The notes beneath the pieces are model-generated. The model was not told where the DNA came from. It saw only the letters and a list, made by a program, of their open reading frames with translations, and made no database searches. This document shows, in pieces, positions 36,126-47,800 of a DNA stretch of 64,000 nt. The translations under genes and the position numbers were made by a program. The DNA is from Phocoena phocoena. Lineage: Eukaryota > Chordata > Mammalia > Artiodactyla > Phocoenidae. The number at the start of each line of letters is the position of its first letter. Position 1 is the stretch's first letter. The stretch lies in assembly GCF_963924675.1 (NCBI RefSeq), contig NC_089235.1, positions 60,570,220 through 60,634,219 on the forward strand, read 5' to 3'.

Positions 36126-37414
36126 AAAATACTACTCTTTCTTTGAACTGTAGTAAACATTGAGGTACTTAAATTTTATCTTCATATAAAATACTGTTCA
36201 ATTTTTTAAAAACATGTAATATAACTCTACAATCTCAATACAGAAAATATTATACGTTTCCAGTCTTTGAATCAGTAAAAGACTGACTGCCCTACATTTA
36301 CAGGTGTGCAACATTACCCTTGCATACTTAAAAATGCAGTTATCGTAAAAGGTGTTGCTTAAGGCAGCTTTTTTAATGCAGTGTGAATTTCAAAGGAGCA
36401 CATAGCATATAAGAAATGGTGTTTACAAGAAAAATTGATTCTCTGCCTCTCAGTAAAGCTAAAGTATTTCGGTATTAGATCCCCTCTGATTAGATTTTCA
36501 GATTGGTTCAGATATACAGACCTAGAAATCATTTTGGAAAATGACCTTACCAAGCTTTGTAAAAACATAAAACATAATTGATAGTTAATCAAGTGTCATA
36601 CGACTGCCACCAAATCTGAATCCATTTTTAAGACCTACTAGGAAGTCAAGTAATTGGGATCCAGTGCATTCTCCTTTTTAATCTATATACCTTGAATACG
36701 TTTATGTAATATCCATACAATTCCACAAGCTAACTAACACCAACAAGCCAGGAGATTTTAAATGCAGGAAATGGAGGCCAATGGGAGAAACAACTGAACA
36801 CCTTCCCTTTGCTTTTTTTCCCCTTTGCTTTTTAATTAAATGATAAATCTCAATACGAATTCATTAGAAGCCTGATAGCTCAACGAAGCTATGTTACTCT
36901 GTTACTATATATAATTAATATCAGTTAACAGAGTTGGGATGTAACCTGAGCAGGAAATGTAAGCCAAAAGTTATATCTGACCTACCATTTGGGAGAAAAA
37001 TTGCAATTAAGGGGGCACAAAAAGTCCCAATATCTACAGACTGTTAAAATTAGATGACAAAAAGACCATCATGGCTTCTCCTGTAGCAATAAATTCTTTG
37101 GAGTCGCACTATGCAGTAAAGCCCGTCAGTTCATTTTAATTAGCTTTTACCGATATCATACCCAACAGCACAGGGAAGAAAGAAGAAGAAAGAAAAGAAA
37201 CTACCTTGGAAGAAAAGAAAAGAAAAAAGGTTATTGGAAGAAACATCCCCTTTGAAGATGAAAAGAAACTCTGGGTAAATCATCAAAAGATGAACTTGGA
37301 AGAAACACGGGAAGGCCTGGGCTGTAAACCAAAGACAGTGACATCTGCAGAACCCATACTTCGTACGGTCAACAGTATTCCGATTGGTTAAATAAATGTA
37401 ATTTTTTTTTCATT
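36126..37414. other. Intronic DNA without a recognised feature
   Basis: AT-rich. A purine-rich AAGAAAGAAGAAGAAAGAAA tract lies at about 37177-37230. Confidence 0.6.
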
Positions 37415-37500
37415 TATCCAGCAAATACTGAGTGCCCAGTATGGGTGGGTCAGGCATGGTGCTAGGCTGTGAAGACACAGCAGTAAGTGAGTTCAATGTC
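37415..37500 (-). mobile_element. L2 3' fragment
   Basis: TTATCCAGCAAATACTGAGT and CAGGCATGGTGCTAGGCTGT are antisense L2 terminus. Confidence 0.6.
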
Positions 37501-37544
37501 ACCTTCCCCACAGAGCTTTCCTTCCCGCCATATTTAAACTGTAA

Positions 37545-37682
37545 CCACCCCCCCATTCCCATTCTCACATCACCTGGTGAGCTATTTAAAAACCTGAACT
37601 TCATCCCCAGAGAGTCTGATTGGCCAGGAGTAGAGCCCATGCCCCATTTCCAGAAGCTCCCCAGGTTGAGACCCACTGCCTT
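37545..37682 (+). mobile_element. MER5A-type relic
   Basis: CATCACCTGGTGAGC, CCCCAGAGAGTCTGATTGG and GCTCCCCAGGTTGAGACCC follow the MER5A order, with divergence and small deletions. Confidence 0.65.
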
Positions 37683-37769
37683 CACCCCTTTTCATATACT
37701 GCTTTTCTTCCCAGCATCAAGCACCTTCTAACACAGGCCATAACTGACATGGTAAAAGCCTCCAGTCAT

Positions 37770-37880
37770 TACACTGGGACCATCCTGGGGCAGGGATGTG
37801 TGTCTGTTTGGTTCACTGTTGAATCCCCAGTGCCTGGAAAGAGTAGGTGCTTCATAAGTATCTGTTGAGTAAATTTAATG
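37770..37880 (+). mobile_element. L2 3' fragment
   Basis: GAATCCCCAGTGCCTGGAAA and GGTGCTTCATAAGTATCTGT are the sense L2 end. Confidence 0.65.
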
Positions 37881-37975
37881 AAAAACAACATGAATTCTCC
37901 CCTCAGGGCCCGTACAATTACTGGGAAGAGAGAAAAACAGAGAGTTAAATAAATGGAAAAAAACCACAGCCGTGG

Positions 37976-38138
37976 GCTTCCCTGGTGGCGCAGTGGTTGA
38001 GGGTCCGCCTGCCGATGCAGGGGACACGGGTTTGTGGCCCTGTCCGGGAAGATCCCACATGCCGCGGAGCGGCTGGGCCCGTGAGCCATGGCCGCTGAGC
38101 CTGCGCATCCGGAAAAACAAACAAACAAACAAACAAAA
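37976..38138 (+). mobile_element. CHR SINE, short form, 3'-truncated, with a CAAA-repeat tail
   Basis: The head and GC-rich body are normal up to GCGCATCCGG, where the last quarter is missing and replaced by A-rich AAACAAACAAAC repeats (about 38113-38138). The duplication CCACAGCCGTGG / ACACGGCCGTGG (about 37964-37975 and 38141-38152) shows it was inserted in this shortened form. Confidence 0.92.
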
Positions 38139-39094
38139 AAACACGGCCGTGGCAAGTATTAACTGTTCTATAAGAGCTCATTAACAGGAGAATGTGACCA
38201 AGCCTGGGGCATCAAGGAAGTGACACTGGAAGAAATGAAATGAAGTTGGGGGACAGTTTTCTGAGAGAGAGAAGAGGGCATGTGGGGAAATGGAGGAGAA
38301 AGAGGAATAAGGCTCTGCGAGGGGGCTGGGGATGCAAAGGCAGGTAGAGCCGGACCAACCCCACCTTCATAGTGTGGGAATGAATTAGGAGAAGCCTCCA
38401 GGGTGAGTTCAACTAGGATAGTGGCATGGTCCTATTTTTATCAGTGGTGCTGTGGATGACTTCCACCAATCTGTCAGGGTGTTGGAATATATAGAGGACA
38501 TGCGAAATCCATTCCAGATCTCTACCCATCAGTTCCCATCCGGGGCATCCCTAGAAATGCAGAAAAAGCAGGACATGTGCCCCAACACACCTACCAGGGC
38601 AGCCTCCAAGCAACAGACTAGAGGCTCCTCCTCCCCTTAGGGACGCCTCCCCTGCTCTAATTCCCAGCCTCCATATTCCACACCTGCGGCCACTCTTTCC
38701 CGAAGCCCAGGGCCCAAGTCATTTGGAACACTAGTCGGTCAAGAATAACTAGCATCACAGGCCCACATGACAATACCAGAAAACTTTATATTTCTCATTC
38801 AAGTATTGATATGTATTATAAAACCCCAGAAATCTGAGTTAGCAACAAATACCAGAACTCTGATGCAGACTCCAAGGATGTAACTACCTCTTGTATCCGG
38901 AGCCCTCGGGGAACTTGCTAAGCTTGGTAGATAAGCTTTCAAACAGAGAGCTTATCTTAGGGGGCACCAAAATATTTTTATTTTAACCATAGGGTTCAAA
39001 AAAGTTACAAAGTTCATTATTTGTTCCTCTACTTTCTTAAACAAAGGCCAGTGTACATAAGAGATGGCTCACGGTCAGTGCTGTACCACCGTAC

Positions 39095-39175
39095 AGTTTA
39101 TCAAATATTTACAGAAGCTCTGGTTGGTGACAGGCACGGTGTTAGGTGGCGGGACTCAAAGGCACGCTTCTGGGG
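39095..39175 (-). mobile_element. L2 3' fragment
   Basis: ATCAAATATTTACAGAAGC and GACAGGCACGGTGTTAGGTG are antisense L2 terminus. Confidence 0.55.
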
Positions 39176-39524
39176 AGTCCGTAGGACACACTCGGGCTCT
39201 GGGCCAGCTGCTCTTAAATTGCAGGGCTTCTTTACTTCTTCTGGGTGTTACATTTTATCACTTTCTGGCCTGCTTCCTTCCCTTTGGGTTGCCAACTGTC
39301 CCTTCTTCCCAGCTCTGCCTGCAAGAATCCCTCTCTCTTTAAATTCACGGCTTTGAATCTGCCGCGGGCTGAGAAACCAGATTACCACACTGGTTAGAAC
39401 TGTCTCTTCTCCAGTAAGATGAAATAAATTCTAGGTGAGAAACACAAGTGATACCCTATAAATCAATCACACTGTTGTTTACGTGTGTGTGGTCTTCATG
39501 ACATCAGTTCCAGCTGTGCAGAAG

Positions 39525-39750
39525 CGGTACGATGCCATGGCAAAGAACACGGGTTCAGAAGTCAGACGGCCCTCGGTCTGTGTCCCAGCTGTGTGCTCTT
39601 AGGCAAGTCACTTTTAAAGATTCTCTGAACTTCGTTCTGCATCTCAAATGAGTATCTTCCTGCTAGGGTGGACATACAGATTAAAGAAGATACTGCCCGT
39701 TACCCAGCACACAGTACACTCTCAAGAAATATTAGTTGCTATCATCATCA
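39525..39750 (+). mobile_element. MIR
   Basis: CACGGGTTCAGAAGTCAGAC, GTGTGCTCTTAGGCAAGTCA and CAGCACACAGTACACTC, ending in ATCATCATC, cover most of a sense MIR. Confidence 0.75.
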
Positions 39751-40674
39751 TCATCAACCAGGCTCAAATATGTCAGTGCCAACAGGATATGCCTTCAACA
39801 GTGCCTGCCACAGACAACTTCCCCTAACCACAGTGCCGTTTCAGGAAGCAACTTTAGGCTGTTCCTTGCAAAAGGATGGCCACCAATTCAATCAAGAATG
39901 ACAATGTGACAGGGCAGTCTTTCAACTGATGAGGTCACCACCAGACCCAGAGACGTGGCCTGATAGGAGTGGCTCTCCCCCGAAGGAGTAAGTATCCCCA
40001 GTAAAGCCAATCAGACTGGTTTCCTCCAGGGCCTGCAGGAGAGAATTCAGGAAAGACTGGCCAGTAGTTGGCAGACACTCCCCGCGACAGAGGTGCCAGT
40101 CTGGGGAGAGGTGAAGGTCCAGAGCGGGAAGAAAGGAGCAGACCCAAGTGACTGTGCTGGGTCCTGAGAACTTACTGGAAAAGTTCCAGTGCAGTTTTTG
40201 TTCCATGTCCCTTCACAATAAATCCTGTGACTTAAGGTGGCCTGAGTGATACTCTGCTCTTTGCAACCTAAGGGCCTGTGGAACCAGCCCATTCATACAA
40301 GGTAGCCTTCCGAAGATCACCCTCAACCGATGCAGCACAGAAGTCACTTGCAAAAGCAATAACCTGCATGCCTAGAGCAGTCATCCAGGGAACCTGGGGG
40401 ATGCAGAGTCAAGGCAGTGCCTGAGACCACCCTCCACCTGCTCCCACCTTTGCCCCAGGCCACCTGCAAGCTCCAAGGCCCCATCTAGGTCTTTCCACAG
40501 CCCACAGAAATAATGGCTAGCCTTCCAGGGCATCTACCACAATTTTCTGGGGATTAAGTATCAAGAAAGAGGTGAGCAGTTATTTCTGTGGCTTAGTAAA
40601 GAGCCAAGTTATAAAACTAAGGAAACCCCTGTGGTTGATTAGAAAATGGCAGGAAGATGATTTTTAATAAACAC

Positions 40675-40835
40675 CACCACCTTGTAGAGCACATTAGCGT
40701 TTACAAGGTTTTGCATTACAAGCAGTTACCCACTCTACCTCCTTTCAATCTTTCAACGACCCTGTGAGGTGTTATGATCCCCACTTACGGATGTGGAAAA
40801 TGAGGCTGAAAGGTTCAGCACCTAGTCCAGGAATG
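40675..40835 (-). mobile_element. MIR
   Basis: CAACGACCCTGTGAGGTGTT and GATCCCCACTTACGGATGTG are the antisense MIR core. Confidence 0.7.
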
Positions 40836-41028
40836 TGTGTGGGTCAGTGACTTCCCTGGTCCAGGGTCATCGCCCTCTCCTAAAGGGCTTCACAGAAAAC
40901 AAGAGGCTACACAAAACAAGGAAGTGTTTCTCCACAAATCTCACTGCTGCTCAAAGCAATTACAATAGGAAAGAAAGTCTAACTAGGTGTAAACAGTTTG
41001 GCTCACTCTGTTTTCTGTCTTGGTTTTT

Positions 41029-41158
41029 TTGTTTATTTGGTTTTTTTTCTTTTTTTTTTTTTTTTTTTTTTGGCCACTCAGCAAGGCTTGCAGGACTTTA
41101 GTTCCCAGACCAGGGATTGAACCCGGGCCCTTGGCAGTGAAAGCGTCAGGGAATTCCC
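41029..41158 (-). mobile_element. tRNA-derived SINE fragment (CHRS-like), antisense
   Basis: It reads GGGAATTCCCTGACG at its minus-strand head, followed by a tRNA-like GGTTCAATCCC B box and a long A-tail (T run on the plus strand). The exact 15-base duplication TCTGTCTTGGTTTTT is at 41014-41028 and 41159-41173. It is a different subfamily from the CHR copies. Confidence 0.85.
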
Positions 41159-41640
41159 TCTGTCTTGGTTTTTAAATCACTTAGAATAGTGCCTCATTTG
41201 CACTTAGAATCCCAGACCTGACCTGGATGGCCCAGAGGTAAAGCCACTTGTCTCAATTCACCTCCAAAGGACCGCAGACTCAACAGCCAAAGAGAAAAGA
41301 GACGAGGGCTTTGAGCAGCTGACAAAACTAACTTACAAAACTGACACCTACCCAGGTTAGGCCCACAGATTCTGAGATCCCAGGAGAGGCTGTAGAAGGC
41401 ACGGAGGAAGGAAGCGTCTGCTCAGTAAGAGACACACAGAGGTTTCTGGCTCCAGCAAAAATGAAACTTCAAAGGGAAGGGAGCTGTGGGAGCTTCAAAG
41501 ACCCCCTCCCCCACCCACCCCCAGCCGCAGGACCAATTAACACCTACAGATGTTTATCTAAGCAGTCATTTCATGCCGGCTACTTTGCTAAATGGGTGCT
41601 CAGACTCACCTCAAAAATTGCTATTCCTCCAAAAGGGACT

Positions 41641-41656
41641 GGGGGGGGGGGGGGTG
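41641..41656 (+). repeat. Poly-G run
   Basis: Thirteen or more consecutive G (GACTGGGGG...GGTGGG), followed by another G-rich stretch. It could support a G-quadruplex and is prone to length errors. Confidence 0.85.
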
Positions 41657-41862
41657 GGTCAAGAGGGAGGAAGTGCTGTGTTTTCTGAGAGAGAGACCTT
41701 AGTCAAGAAGAAAACAAATCCTCAATACAGTGAAATTCATCACAGACTTATGTATAATAAAAGAAAAGATGGGAAACAAATCTCTAAGAAAATGCAAATC
41801 ACCTATGGTACAGCCATGAGTTACTAAAAAGAACCGTGCAGCCATTAAAAATCCTACTTTAG

Positions 41863-42060
41863 GGTTTCCCTGGGGGCGCAGTGGTTGAGAGTCCACCTGC
41901 CGACGCAGGGGACACGGGTTAGTGCCCGGTCAGGGAAGATCCCACATGCCGCAGAGTGGCTGGGCCAGTGAGCCATGGTCGCTGAGCCTGCGCGTCTGGA
42001 GCCTGTGCTCCGCAACGGGAGAGGCCACAGCAGTGAGAGGCCCGCGTACCACAAAAAAAA
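41863..42060 (+). mobile_element. CHR SINE, short GC-rich form
   Basis: The head is slightly diverged (GGTTTCCCTGGGGGCGCAG) but the body and A-tail are complete. The duplication AAAATCCTACTTTAG / AAAATCTTACTTTAG (41848-41862 and 42061-42075) has one mismatch. Confidence 0.93.
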
Positions 42061-43084
42061 AAAATCTTACTTTAGTATTTTAATAGGATTTTCCTCTTTA
42101 GTAGGAGAGGAAGAAGCTCTGAGATAATGTTAAGAAAAAAGCAACATGCAAAAATACATTTAAAGTTGGACTTTAACTTTATAAAACCGACAGACTAGAA
42201 CGGCCAGGAGTTTGTTTTGTTTTGTTCACTCCCGGCAGCCCCAGCCCCAACACCTGTGTGTCTGGCACAAACAAGACACTTAAGGAAAATGTGTCAAATT
42301 CATTACTTACTATTAATTAAATAATAATTAACATATCTATACAAGGTACTTGGATATGCAGACACAGAATGACATAATCAATCACAGAGGTGTATATATG
42401 GGTTATAACAGGCCAACTACTGAAGTTTAATAATAGTGGTTAGCTCTCATTGTCTGGACTAGAGAAGAAATTTCTTTTCATATTCATCTTTTTTGCATTT
42501 TCCTAATTTTCTGCAGAGGCTCTGTACAATTTTTATAATTTTTTAACCACTGTTTTTCTACAGGGAGCCTCAGGGCCTTGGAGCAGTGGTATGCTACACT
42601 CCAGAAACCTGGCCCGTTTTGTCAGAAATGGAATCTTCCAGTAGGTCTCCCATTTCTACAGGGTCACACCTTATACCTGGGGCAACGGTCACTCCTGCAC
42701 CACCTCATGGGTTCACTGACATCTAGTACAGGGCAAACCCTGCAAGGTGCTATCAGGAGGGCAAAGGTCACACATGATTCACTTCCTCACTTTTCTGAGA
42801 AGAGCTCTAGGGGAAAATGAAAGGCAGAATCTACATAGTCAAAGTTATAAGGTTCCCTGAACGGACGAGATGAAGGAGTTCGATGTTTAAGTGTCAACTC
42901 AGGGCCGTCTTTATCACATCTCTCAGCCAAATTTTTTCCTTGAGAAGTATGTTTATAAAGGAAAGCAGTAGGGGGAAAAAAAAAAAAAGATATGACTTAC
43001 AAACACCCATATCACACTAAACTCACTGATACAAAACTGTGAACAGGTAGAAATTCTGTTTGATTCTTTAAGGTGGTCACATTT

Positions 43085-43290
43085 TTTAGAGGAAAGAGCA
43101 TTGTCTTCGACATCCAAGATGCCTGGTTTGAACACCACCATTTCCTCACCAGATGTGACCGTGGCTCCCAACTTAACCCTCTCGGGGCCTGCACTCCTAT
43201 CTGTAAAGTGGGGATTTTACACACTGCTGTCGAAAGGCTTAAATGAGCTAACAAAGGCGACTTCAGATAAGACACTGGACAAATATCTTG
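43085..43290 (+). mobile_element. MIR
   Basis: GCCTGGTTTGAACACCACC, TCTGTAAAGTGGGGATT and GAAAGGCTTAAATGAGCTAA are sense MIR. Confidence 0.7.
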
Positions 43291-43529
43291 CAGTTTTGAG
43301 GGAGTCCCTGTGCATTAAAGGAACTTGGGCACAGACGGAAGAGCTCTGAAGGAAAACCAGTCGGTCATTAAGCTCATGGTGTTCACATCCAAACACGAAC
43401 ACTCTCAGGAGACTGCAGTGTCTAGTGACCGCTGAGCCTGACGGGTTCCCTCTGAAGAGGCTGTGTGGAAACGTGACGGTCATGAGGGAGCAGCGGGCCT
43501 CAGAGAAAGAAGAGGAATGGGAACCAGAA

Positions 43530-43650
43530 AGCCTGGACTGTAGCCTCCGTTCAGCTACTTACAAGCTGTGCAGCCTTGCCAATCCACCTCACCCGAGCTG
43601 GCCTCAGCTTACAAACCTGTAAAATGGCCTGACGAGACACCTGGCAAGGT
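43530..43650 (+). mobile_element. MIR fragment
   Basis: CAGCTACTTACAAGCTGTGC, GCCTTGCCAATCC and AACCTGTAAAATGGCC match the sense MIR middle. Confidence 0.6.
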
Positions 43651-44223
43651 GGCTGTGAGCAGAGCAGCCAGGACCTATGAAGCACAACCTTTGGTGTGAC
43701 CTTAGTGTGCTCAAGGTCATTGTCAGCAGGTGTTTCTAACAGCGGGTTCTGGGGAGGCACATCCACAGGCCTTTGGACAAAGAGAACAAGCACCACCTGA
43801 GGGCGTGACAGCTCCCCTTTTAGCCAAGTCGGTGCCACCCAAAGCTGCTGTCACAGTCAGGGGGACCAATGGTGGCTTCCCACTGGTGGGGCCTGCCCAA
43901 GCCTTCATAGCAAGCCATCCTCTGAAGGACAAAATCCCACCGGCTCCCAGCTCAGGTCACAGATTCCACTTTCAACCATCATTTTTTGAACTAGACTCAA
44001 TCAACTTGCAAATGTCCCTAGAAGTAGCCCACGAAACCTCAACCTTTAGGGATTCCTTGTAAATGAGGTTCTCAGGAGCCCTCCAGAAAGCAAGATCAGA
44101 GAAGGTGAGAAACTTGGCGACGGGAGGGGCACAGAAAGAATTAGAACCTCAGTGCAAGAAGACACAATGCTAACTTCAAAATTCGTCTAGGTCTGGACCT
44201 AGCTTTATTTTAAAACTGCGCTT

Positions 44224-44858
44224 GGGCTTCCCTGTTGGTGCAGTGGTTAAGAATCCGCCTGCCAGTGCAGGGGACATGGGTTCGAGCCCTGGTCCGGGAA
44301 GATCCCACATGCCGCGGAGCAACTAAGCCCGTGCACCACAACTATTGAGCCTGCGCTCTAGAGCCCGCGAGCCACAACTACTGAAGCCTGCATGCCACAA
44401 CTACGGAAGTCCACACGCCACAACTACTGAAGCCTGCATGCCACAACTACGGAAGTCCACACGCCACAACTACTGAAGCCTGCATGCCACAACTACGGAA
44501 GTCCACACGCCACAACTACTGAAGCCTGCATGCCACAACTACGGAAGTCCACACGCCACAACTACTGAAGCCTGCATGCCACAACTACGGAAGTCCACAC
44601 GCCACAACTACTGAAGCCTGCATGCCACAACTACGGAAGTCCACACGCCACAACTACGGAAGTCCACACGCCACAACTACTGAAGCCCACGCGCCTAGAG
44701 TCTGTGCTGCGCAATGAGAAGCCCGCGCACCACAACGAAGAGTAGCCCCCGCTCGCCACAACCAGAGAAAGCCCATGCACAGCCACGAAGACCCAACGCA
44801 GCCAAAAATAAATAAATGAAAAAAAAAAGAGCACATATGTGTGTTAAAAAAAAAAAAG
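44224..44858 (+). mobile_element. CHR SINE, long form, enlarged by an internal minisatellite
   Basis: It has a normal head (A box TGGTGCAGTGG, B box GGTTCGAGCCC) and a normal 3' end (CCAAAAATAAATAAATG plus A-tail). The middle is expanded by a 322-base tandem array, so the copy is about 630 bases instead of about 330. The duplication AAAACTGCGCTT / AAAACTGTGCTT (44212-44223 and 44859-44870) proves a single insertion, with the array growing afterwards or arriving with it. Confidence 0.95.
44373..44694 (+). repeat. Minisatellite of fourteen 23-base monomers inside a SINE
   Basis: Two monomer types alternate: type A has CTACTGAAGCCTGCATGC and type B has CTACGGAAGTCCACACGC, both after CACAA. Six AB pairs (46-base period starting at 44373, 44419, 44465, 44511, 44557 and 44603) are identical by eye. 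An extra B (44649-44671) and a terminal variant A (44672-44694) follow. Lack of divergence points to recent unequal exchange or slippage, so copy number is probably variable. Confidence 0.95.
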
Positions 44859-44870
44859 AAAACTGTGCTT

Positions 44871-47800
44871 ATGTGGCTTATTTTAGAAATGCTTTTGTGC
44901 TATCATACACCTGTGGGGAAAAAGGTGCTAATGTTTTACATTTAAAACCTGAGAAGCACAATTTCCAACTTTCATTCCTCCAAGGCTCCCTGTTGGATCA
45001 CGAACTCGCTCAACGTGTCTGGGAATATAGTTCAGAAAAATGGGGAATCAATACATCATCATTTACTTGTGCACATTTTCTTTTTGCTATAAATACATTT
45101 GAATTCAGCTTATCATTCAGTGAATTCACAGCCTATTCCCAAAATTCACTGGAGCCAAACTGAAAAGTCCCCAAAACTCCTACTTAGACTAAACAGCACC
45201 GGGGACCTCCACCTTAGTTGGCAATGAAAAGAAATATGTAAGCCCTAGAGCAAAAGTTCTTAAGTATGACGATGCCCTTAGTAGCGGCTGTGTGTCAACC
45301 CCTAAAACTAGATGACAGATTATGCATGTATGTGCTTTCTTTTTTCACAAAGTTGGTCCAAAGTCTTTATCAGCTTCCCGAATGATTCCAAGAGAAATCC
45401 CATAAGAAACACCATCAATAAGGACCTTCCAGTGGCTGGAGAGCTTTCAGGTGTGTCTCTAATTAAAGATGGAATACCGTAGGTCAAGAAGAAAAAGTCA
45501 GAGGCCTGCTTTCTAGGGCTACCCCTGCTACTAAACAGTTTTCTGACCTTAAGCAAATCCCTGTAACAGTCTATCCCTCAGTTTCCACATCTATAAAATG
45601 AGGATGTTTGGAAGTTGTAATGATCACTTACCTTCAAGACCCTTAAAAACACAAGGATTGTGAGGTACAGCTTCAACAAACACAGGAGAAGGTGTCCAAA
45701 AGGCCTGCACAGAATCCTGCCTGTTCCCAGAAGAGCTGCTTAAAATATTCTCCACCACTTTCCTCAAAGGGGTCCAAGATAGAAGCCACCTCTCATTTCC
45801 TTCTTTTTCGTCTATTTCAGAAAGCCAAATTTGAAGTTTCACAGTAATGCCCTTTGAAGGGATCTACACTAGGAAGTTCATGCAAAAATACAGTAATTCT
45901 GTAAGGGTGCGTAAGAAGCTCAAGAGATGTAAAACAGAATTTCTCTAAAGCCTCATTACACATCATGTAATCACTGCAGCAACTTAGTTTAGCCCGTGTC
46001 ATCTACATCTGTTAATATATGTAACTGATGAAAATTAATTATGGGTGTCATAAAAATGGATGCTTTAATATAATCCTGGAAGTCTGGGTTGAAAATATTG
46101 CTCTATTACAAGAGAAAAGTCTTTTCCTTCATTCCACGCAGTTCTTCTATACCTTTAGTAGTAAATGTCTGATTTTCACAAAAGTGAAGTGGAAACAGAA
46201 GTCCTCAACTAAAAACATTTATTGTCACATAAGGCTAAATTTCGCTAAAAGCAACTTTTTTTTTTAGTTGATACCCTTGTACATATTCTATAGTATCCTA
46301 ACTCGGCCATGATACCATAAATTTTCAATCTAATTATCAGACCCCCTAAGTCCAAATCATAGGCACTTGCTAATAAAGAAAAGAAGTAGATGAAAACTGA
46401 TCCTGTTTTTATAAGCCATTATCAAATGAACGCTTAGAGAACCCTAAAGCAGTCGAAAACCCATTCCACCAAAGGATAAACTAAGGTTCAAGGTGATGAA
46501 TCAGAAGTCACACCATGAGACAATATGAGAAGTCAGACTTAGATGACTTCTATAGACCTAACTGCAATGTCCTCCTCTAAAACCCTGGGAAGAGATTAGC
46601 ATTTGATTGGAGGAGTTCTGCGTCTGACACACGCACAGCTGACTTACAGGAAACATCCGTAGAAGTAGCAAAGTATAGTTGTGCTTACTTCAGAGCACAA
46701 GACAGGTTGCCTGCTATGTGAGCATTCTCACATTTCAGAGCTCATTCATTCTTCATATCTTCCAAAGTCAACGGCAAAGGCAAACATGTTTGCAAGCACC
46801 ATTTCTCAGAGATAAAGCGTTCAGATAACCCAGTGAGAGGAAGAAGTTAAAACTCCAGGTCAAGCAGGCCGATGAATATAAACGTTCTGCAACACCATCC
46901 CGTCCCATGAAACAAGGTTAGAGCTGGAAAGTATGCAAAAGAGGAATGAAGAAAATCCAGAAGTGTCTCTGAAAGAAATCCCTGCTCAGGAGAAAGAGGC
47001 AACTTGCTTTCCTCACTAAATGCCACTCTTCAGATGAGACTCAGTCCTGAGGGCCTGACCCCTTGTGGTCTTTAAACATAAACCAAAACAAGGGCGTGGG
47101 TGTCTGATTTCTTGATGCAACGACAAAGAGGTCAAAAATTAGTGAAATTTAATTAGCAAAAATTAAAGTTTCTTGGAAACCAACCCCTCCTTCCCTCATT
47201 GCCAAAAATCTCTAGAAAAACCTTCCGCAGAGAATGTAGACGATTTATTTTGGGACTAGGAGAGTAAAGCAGATATGACTGTTGTATCGGATTGAGGGTG
47301 TTTCCCAAATAAACGTATAATTCAAATTTCTTAAGATCTCCCCTCCAGCTCCTTTAGAGGAATGAAGACCGTCATGATCCTTCTACAAAATTCGGTGAGA
47401 CTGCTTTAGAAGACACTGAAAGGTCAGACTTCATCTCGAGTTACTCCACCATAAACCAGACAAAGAAATTCCTCAAAGGCTAGGAGCATTTTTTTCTTAC
47501 AAGCACCCACAGGAATAGGTCAATGTAAATGTCGTGCAAACAAAGCGCTCATTACTAACCAGTTTGTTTCTTCTGTGAGAAAATTTTAATCCATGGCAAC
47601 TGCACCCAACATTCACACATAACTGCCCCCAAAGCAGAGGAAAATTTAGATTCATAATGGACCCTACAGCCTCGGGCTCTGCTTATGCTCGAAAAGCAAG
47701 AGGTGTTGGGGTTTGGGGAATCCCAGTGTTTGATACTTTCTCCTTCACTGTCTACGATCAAGTACAGGAGGACTTGAATTTCCCTTCCAATCACTCCTAC

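Larger units (their letters stand above)
38153..40674. other. Intronic DNA with short L2 and MIR pieces
   Basis: Besides the L2 piece at 39095 and MIR at 39525, nothing is recognised. Moderate GC at 39.9-40.5 kb. Confidence 0.55.
42076..44211. other. Intronic DNA with two MIRs
   Basis: Outside the MIRs at 43085 and 43530 no repeat or gene is recognised. Open frames at 43.4-44.1 kb on both strands are not supported by splice or codon patterns. Confidence 0.55.

Noticed and set aside
44373..44694. CRISPR-like array of regular repeats
   Set aside because: There are no unique spacers: both alternating monomers are related and identical from pair to pair, and the array sits inside a SINE with a target duplication in mammalian DNA.
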